Positions 5,959 through 9,293 of a stretch of 9,293 bases of DNA are shown piece after piece. Numbering within the stretch: position 1 is the first letter of the stretch; every line of letters starts with the position of its first letter. This DNA comes from an uncultured Ruminococcus sp. GTDB lineage: Bacteria; Bacillota; Clostridia; Oscillospirales; Acutalibacteraceae. The stretch is taken from the NCBI GenBank assembly GCA_902797065.1, contig CADBRK010000208.1, positions 1 through 9,293 of the forward strand, given 5' to 3'. Position numbers and translations under genes: made by a program. The notes under the pieces are model-generated. The model was not told where the DNA came from and made no database searches. It was given only the letters and a program-made list of their open reading frames with translations.

Positions 5959-7443
5959 ATGGAGAATATTACCCAAATAAATAAAAAGCTTGACGCTTTT
6001 TATGAAGAGTATATTAAGAAGGGCAACAAGCTTAGTGATGGCAAAACAAACGAAGTAGTTTTGTTATTAGCCGTAATGACTGGAGATCCTAACTCCAATA
6101 CAATGACGATTGCCGAACAGCTCTCAAGGTTTTCCGCCAAGATATGCCAGATGTACTTTGATACCCTAACTAAAAAAACCAAACCGAGTATTTTGTTAAT
6201 TGATGACATATTAAGAGACTTTCTTACAATAGCAAATAGCGCTAAGCAACCACAACATTATGTCAGGCGATTTGCCGATACTATTGTACCCATAATAAAA
6301 AACTATAAAGATGCGGTATTTGAATCAAAAGTGATTTCTTCTCTTGTATCTTTCATCGCTCGATTTGCTATTAATTCTCGTAATTCTAAAGAAGTTTTTC
6401 AAAATACGGTTAATAAGACCAATGGCGCAATTTATCTTCTTGACTATTCAAACGTGAATAGTAAGTCAATGAAAAACATTTGGAAAGTAACCAATGATGT
6501 GTTTCAAGATTTGACGAAAGCTAAGTATGAGTCATTTATTACTGAATGGGCTATAAAGTACGGCTTTATCACTCCCTCAGCACCAGAAGCACCGACTTCA
6601 ACAAATAAAGCAGTAAAAACCGAAGAATCTGTGATTTCTAAAGATACTCCTCAGGAAGAAGTTCCTGCCACTGTAAAGCCGCCGGTTAAAACAGATTTAG
6701 TCAATCCTACTCCTAAGGAGAATAAAAACCAAGCTTCCATTATTGTTACTATCGGAAGAGAAAAGGAAGAAGCGCCAACTATTGTGCCTGAATCAGCTAA
6801 AGCTGATGCTCATACGAAAAAGCCTTTTGCAGGTGCAGATGAGAATGATTCAGATAGTACTTCCGAAGCTGATGTAAATGAAAAAGCCACCGCCGAAAAA
6901 TATTCTGTCCAGATCCTCTATGAAGGATTAAAACGAGATATGGATAAGGAACAGGAAGCAATAATCACTGCTTTTACAGATATGTTCACACCTGTCGGCA
7001 AGGCATTGGAGTCAATTAAGGGAGAAATCAATAAAAGCCGTGAATTAGGTAGTGAAAACGTTGCTTTAAAGGCAAAAAATATGGAATTAGAGCGACAGAT
7101 AGCAGACATGAGGACGAGACTGCAAGAAAGTAGTCAATCACTTTCATCTGCGAAAGAAGAAAATTCCGATCTCAGACAGCAGGTTGCATCCCTTGAAAGC
7201 ACAATTGCTGAACTTGATAGTAAGTTGAACGATGCTTATGAGATAAATAGCCGTGAATCCTCCCTTGAAGCGGAAAAGGTTCGCTTAGAACTGAAAAAGG
7301 CATTTTCATTCTTGTATGAGGATTGGCTTGAATACGAATTTTCTGATGTCAGCGAGGATAACTACGAATCGTTGCAGGCTATCATTAAGAAGATTTTCCG
7401 TTCACTGGAAAGGAACGGGATAGATTTTAAGGGGAATAACTAA
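5959..7443 (+). CDS. Coiled-coil protein, likely partner of the downstream Hsp70
   Basis: The product has 494 residues and no family I can name. Residues 1 to about 203 are predicted helical without transmembrane segments or a signal peptide, and include 'VVLLLAVMTGDP' and 'ILLIDDILRDFLTIA'. Residues about 205-310 are a linker rich in Pro, Glu, Lys, Thr and Asp ('EEVPATVKPPVK', 'ADENDSDSTSEADV'), likely disordered. Residues about 315-450 are a long coiled coil with heptad-like stretches ('NMELERQIADMRTRLQ', 'LRQQVASLESTIAELDSKL'). The last 45 residues form a short helical cap with many aromatics ('FLYEDWLEYEF'). A long coiled coil next to an Hsp70 recalls GrpE-type nucleotide exchange factors, but the GrpE four-helix and beta-wing signatures are not visible, so that role is only a guess. 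A scaffold or oligomerisation factor is equally possible. Its TAA stop overlaps the ATG of the Hsp70 gene by one base (TAATG), so translational coupling and a roughly fixed ratio are likely. Confidence 0.85.
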   Translation: MENITQINKKLDAFYEEYIKKGNKLSDGKTNEVVLLLAVMTGDPNSNTMTIAEQLSRFSAKICQMYFDTLTKKTKPSILLIDDILRDFLTIANSAKQPQHYVRRFADTIVPIIKNYKDAVFESKVISSLVSFIARFAINSRNSKEVFQNTVNKTNGAIYLLDYSNVNSKSMKNIWKVTNDVFQDLTKAKYESFITEWAIKYGFITPSAPEAPTSTNKAVKTEESVISKDTPQEEVPATVKPPVKTDLVNPTPKENKNQASIIVTIGREKEEAPTIVPESAKADAHTKKPFAGADENDSDSTSEADVNEKATAEKYSVQILYEGLKRDMDKEQEAIITAFTDMFTPVGKALESIKGEINKSRELGSENVALKAKNMELERQIADMRTRLQESSQSLSSAKEENSDLRQQVASLESTIAELDSKLNDAYEINSRESSLEAEKVRLELKKAFSFLYEDWLEYEFSDVSEDNYESLQAIIKKIFRSLERNGIDFKGNN

Positions 7444-9164
7444 TGGAGAACGGATCATATTATGGAATTGACTTTGGTACTACAAATACTTCTGTTTACT
7501 TGTATAATTTTGAGCAAGGCAGAGGTTCAAGAGAAGCAGGATACGGTACAGACGGCAAAGACCTGACGCCTTTCAGTTCTTGCATAGCAATATCAAAGAC
7601 AGTAAAAAACGACATTAAGTTTGGGCGTGAAGTAAAAGAGAAAATCAACGAATATGCTGATGATTATCATATAATTACTTCTTTCAAGTCGTTGCTTGGA
7701 ACAGATGAAGAAATTACAGTAAATGGTGTCAGATATACAGGTAAAGAACTTGTAGCACTCTTTTTAAAACATGTAAAAGATACTGTCAAGCGTATCAGAC
7801 CGGATTTTAATGAAGCTGTTTTTTCTATTCCTGTTGATTTTTCTGCAAAGGCAAGAAGCGAGCTTTTAGAGGTAGCAGAGCATGTAGGAATTAAGGTTAA
7901 GGGCTTTGTCAGCGAATCATCTTCTGCGTATATCTCTAAAGTCAAAGATATAAAGGCATTTTCAAAGGTTATGGTTATTGATTTTGGCGGTGGTACGCTC
8001 GATCTTAGTATCCTTAACCTTAAACATAATCAAGTTTATGAAGATGCTGTTTACGGTATCAAATTTGGCGGTGACGATATTGATAAGGAACTGGCTTTAA
8101 GAATCATGCCGAAGGTTTACCCGGGCGTTTCCTTTGAAGAACTTGAATCAAGAAGAAAAGATAAGCTCATGAACGAAGTTGAGCGTATGAAAATCGAATT
8201 CTCGGAATACGATGATTATACGATAACTTTAGGAGAAGGTTCAAAGCCTGTTGATATTGATTATGATACATTCTCCGACATAATTACGCCGCTGATTACG
8301 GAAAATGTGCTTAACTCTATCTTGAAGATAATGGAAAAGGCTAATGTTAGCCCTGAAAACATAGATGCTGTTATTCTTGCAGGTGGATCAAGCGGTTTAA
8401 GACCGTTTGCCGATATTATTCTTTCTTTATTCGGTGATGATAAGATAATCTTTGATAAGGAGAATAACAGGTATCAGTGGATGGTCGCTAAGGGTGCTGC
8501 GATAACATCTGCGATAGATTGTGATTTCAGATTAAGCGATGATATTTGTATCTTGCTCAGCGACGGGGAGACTTATCCTGTCTTAAAGAAAGATGTCAAT
8601 AAAGTGGGAGATGAGATCGAGCCTGTTTCATTCTCTTTGACTACAGATTCTCAAGACGCACATTTTATCTTTACCGATTCTACGGGCAAAAATCGTTATG
8701 CTACTATTTCTGTCAAATCCAAAGGATTTATCGACGAAATTTTTACTCTTTCGGTAAAAATAGGTAATGACCAGATAGCAAGGATTGCCATAAGAAATAA
8801 CTATATTGGCAAAGGCTATCAGGTAGAGCGTGAGATCAATAAACTCAGATTCTATTATGACCTGAAAGACGTGAACGACGATAACAGCGACATTACCTCA
8901 GATACTTCTCGAGATATAGTATCCATGAATATCATAGTACACGGAAGAAGAACTGGTGAATTTCGGTTAATATCATATGATGGCAAACTAAACAATCACA
9001 CCTCAAGCACTGCTGTTCAAATGTTTATCCCTTTCATTAGAGATGGCAAAGAAAGATTACTACCCGTTTCTTTGGTGGACGATGAAAAAGCGATTTATGT
9101 GCCTAAAACGAATTATAAAGTATTCGTTCGTAGCATTGATCCAAAAAATGTCGAGCTTCGCTAA
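7443..9164 (+). CDS. Divergent Hsp70 (DnaK-like) chaperone
   Basis: The ATG overlaps the previous stop and is preceded by AAGGGGA (7429-7435). The 573-residue product has the actin/Hsp70 ATPase fold in full: phosphate-1 loop 'GIDFGTTNTSVYL' (residues 8-20; D10, T13, T14), lysine K82 in 'SFKSLLG' at the place of DnaK K70, 'FSIPVDFSAKARSELLEVA' (127-145), E158 at the place of DnaK E171, phosphate-2 'VIDFGGGTLDLSI' (178-190; D180, T185), 'MKIEFSEYD' (249-257), adenosine loop 'VILAGGSSGLR' (310-320) and 'AKGAAI' (349-354). The chaperone should therefore bind and hydrolyse ATP. The usual 'NEPTAAALAYG' is replaced by 'SESSSAYIS'. Residues about 370-475 could be a reduced beta-sandwich substrate domain. 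The remaining C-terminus (about 490-573) appears beta-rich rather than the helical lid, and no EEVD-like tail is seen. DnaK is usually about 610-640 residues. This is a specialised Hsp70 rather than the housekeeping DnaK, which would normally sit with grpE and dnaJ. Confidence 0.95.
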   Translation: MENGSYYGIDFGTTNTSVYLYNFEQGRGSREAGYGTDGKDLTPFSSCIAISKTVKNDIKFGREVKEKINEYADDYHIITSFKSLLGTDEEITVNGVRYTGKELVALFLKHVKDTVKRIRPDFNEAVFSIPVDFSAKARSELLEVAEHVGIKVKGFVSESSSAYISKVKDIKAFSKVMVIDFGGGTLDLSILNLKHNQVYEDAVYGIKFGGDDIDKELALRIMPKVYPGVSFEELESRRKDKLMNEVERMKIEFSEYDDYTITLGEGSKPVDIDYDTFSDIITPLITENVLNSILKIMEKANVSPENIDAVILAGGSSGLRPFADIILSLFGDDKIIFDKENNRYQWMVAKGAAITSAIDCDFRLSDDICILLSDGETYPVLKKDVNKVGDEIEPVSFSLTTDSQDAHFIFTDSTGKNRYATISVKSKGFIDEIFTLSVKIGNDQIARIAIRNNYIGKGYQVEREINKLRFYYDLKDVNDDNSDITSDTSRDIVSMNIIVHGRRTGEFRLISYDGKLNNHTSSTAVQMFIPFIRDGKERLLPVSLVDDEKAIYVPKTNYKVFVRSIDPKNVELR

Positions 9165-9219
9165 ACATATTTATTCTAATTTTAATATGTAGATTAAAGT
9201 CTTGTGAGGAGTAATAACT
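9165..9219 (+). promoter_or_regulatory. Short spacer with AT-rich inverted repeat and strong ribosome binding site
   Basis: ACATATT (9165-9171) directly after the Hsp70 stop is the exact reverse complement of AATATGT (9184-9190). There is no T-run after it, so it is unlikely to end transcription; it may be a protein-binding site or an RNA hairpin that affects mRNA processing. GAGGAG (9206-9211) is a strong ribosome binding site eight bases before the ATG at 9220. The spacer is short enough for the next gene to belong to the same operon. Confidence 0.45.
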
Positions 9220-9293
9220 ATGATTAAGTCTAATATCAATATTGCTTCAAATATATATATCAGGAGTGATCCTGACATCAAAAGGGATAGAAA
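9220..9293 (+). CDS. Start of an unidentified fourth operon gene, 3' partial
   Basis: An ATG preceded by the strong GAGGAG site opens a frame with no stop up to the window end. The 24 visible codons begin MIKSNINIASNIYIRSDPD and continue with charged residues. No signal peptide is apparent. The fragment is too short to assign a family. Codon use is AT-rich like the three preceding genes, and the 55-base gap suggests it is the next member of the same operon. Confidence 0.65.
   Translation, partial: MIKSNINIASNIYIRSDPDIKRDR

Noticed and set aside
7443..9164. Housekeeping DnaK
   Set aside because: The substrate domain and C-terminus differ, the NEPTAAA block is replaced, and there is no hrcA-grpE-dnaJ neighbourhood.

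Overview
The window looks like chromosomal or accessory DNA from a Clostridia-type Firmicute, probably a gut Ruminococcaceae/Oscillospirales relative. This rests on strong GGAGG-type ribosome binding sites, tight same-strand operons, a BspA-like LRR_5 protein and the protein style. It is an inference from the sequence, not a taxonomic assignment. Every gene I can support is on the + strand.

Left block (1-2518), visibly GC-richer. It begins inside a leucine-rich-repeat (LRR_5/BspA-like) protein whose 5' end lies outside the window. Fourteen bases later comes a 272-residue protein with an unrecognised N-terminal half and a C-terminal HIRAN-like domain.

Junction (2519-2974). No protein gene is seen here. 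Positions 2519 to about 2807 form a compact, GC-richer segment full of stem-loops. It begins directly after a GTGA that contains the stop codon of the upstream gene. It looks like a structured noncoding RNA carried by a small IS200/IS605-like element. My best candidate is a HEARO-type RNA (the omega-RNA of IscB) without its iscB gene, but I recall that motif only from memory. Positions 2808-2974 are AT-rich and hold an inverted repeat and the likely promoter zone of the next operon.

Right block (2975-9293), AT-richer, with almost no spacing between the first three genes. The order is: (i) a 990-residue modular protein with an N-terminal HIRAN domain, a SAM-like/integrase-N-type helical segment, a KP-starting conserved block, two winged-helix-like segments and a novel C-terminus; (ii) a 494-residue protein with a helical head, a disordered linker and a long coiled coil; (iii) a divergent Hsp70 with an intact ATPase core, an altered substrate domain and no recognisable lid; (iv) the first 24 codons of a further gene. 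The co-transcription suggests a dedicated Hsp70 machine whose targeting subunit carries a DNA-end-binding type domain (HIRAN). That would suit genome surveillance, repair or defence. The link between HIRAN and Hsp70 is inferred from the gene order and is the most interesting protein-level feature of the window.
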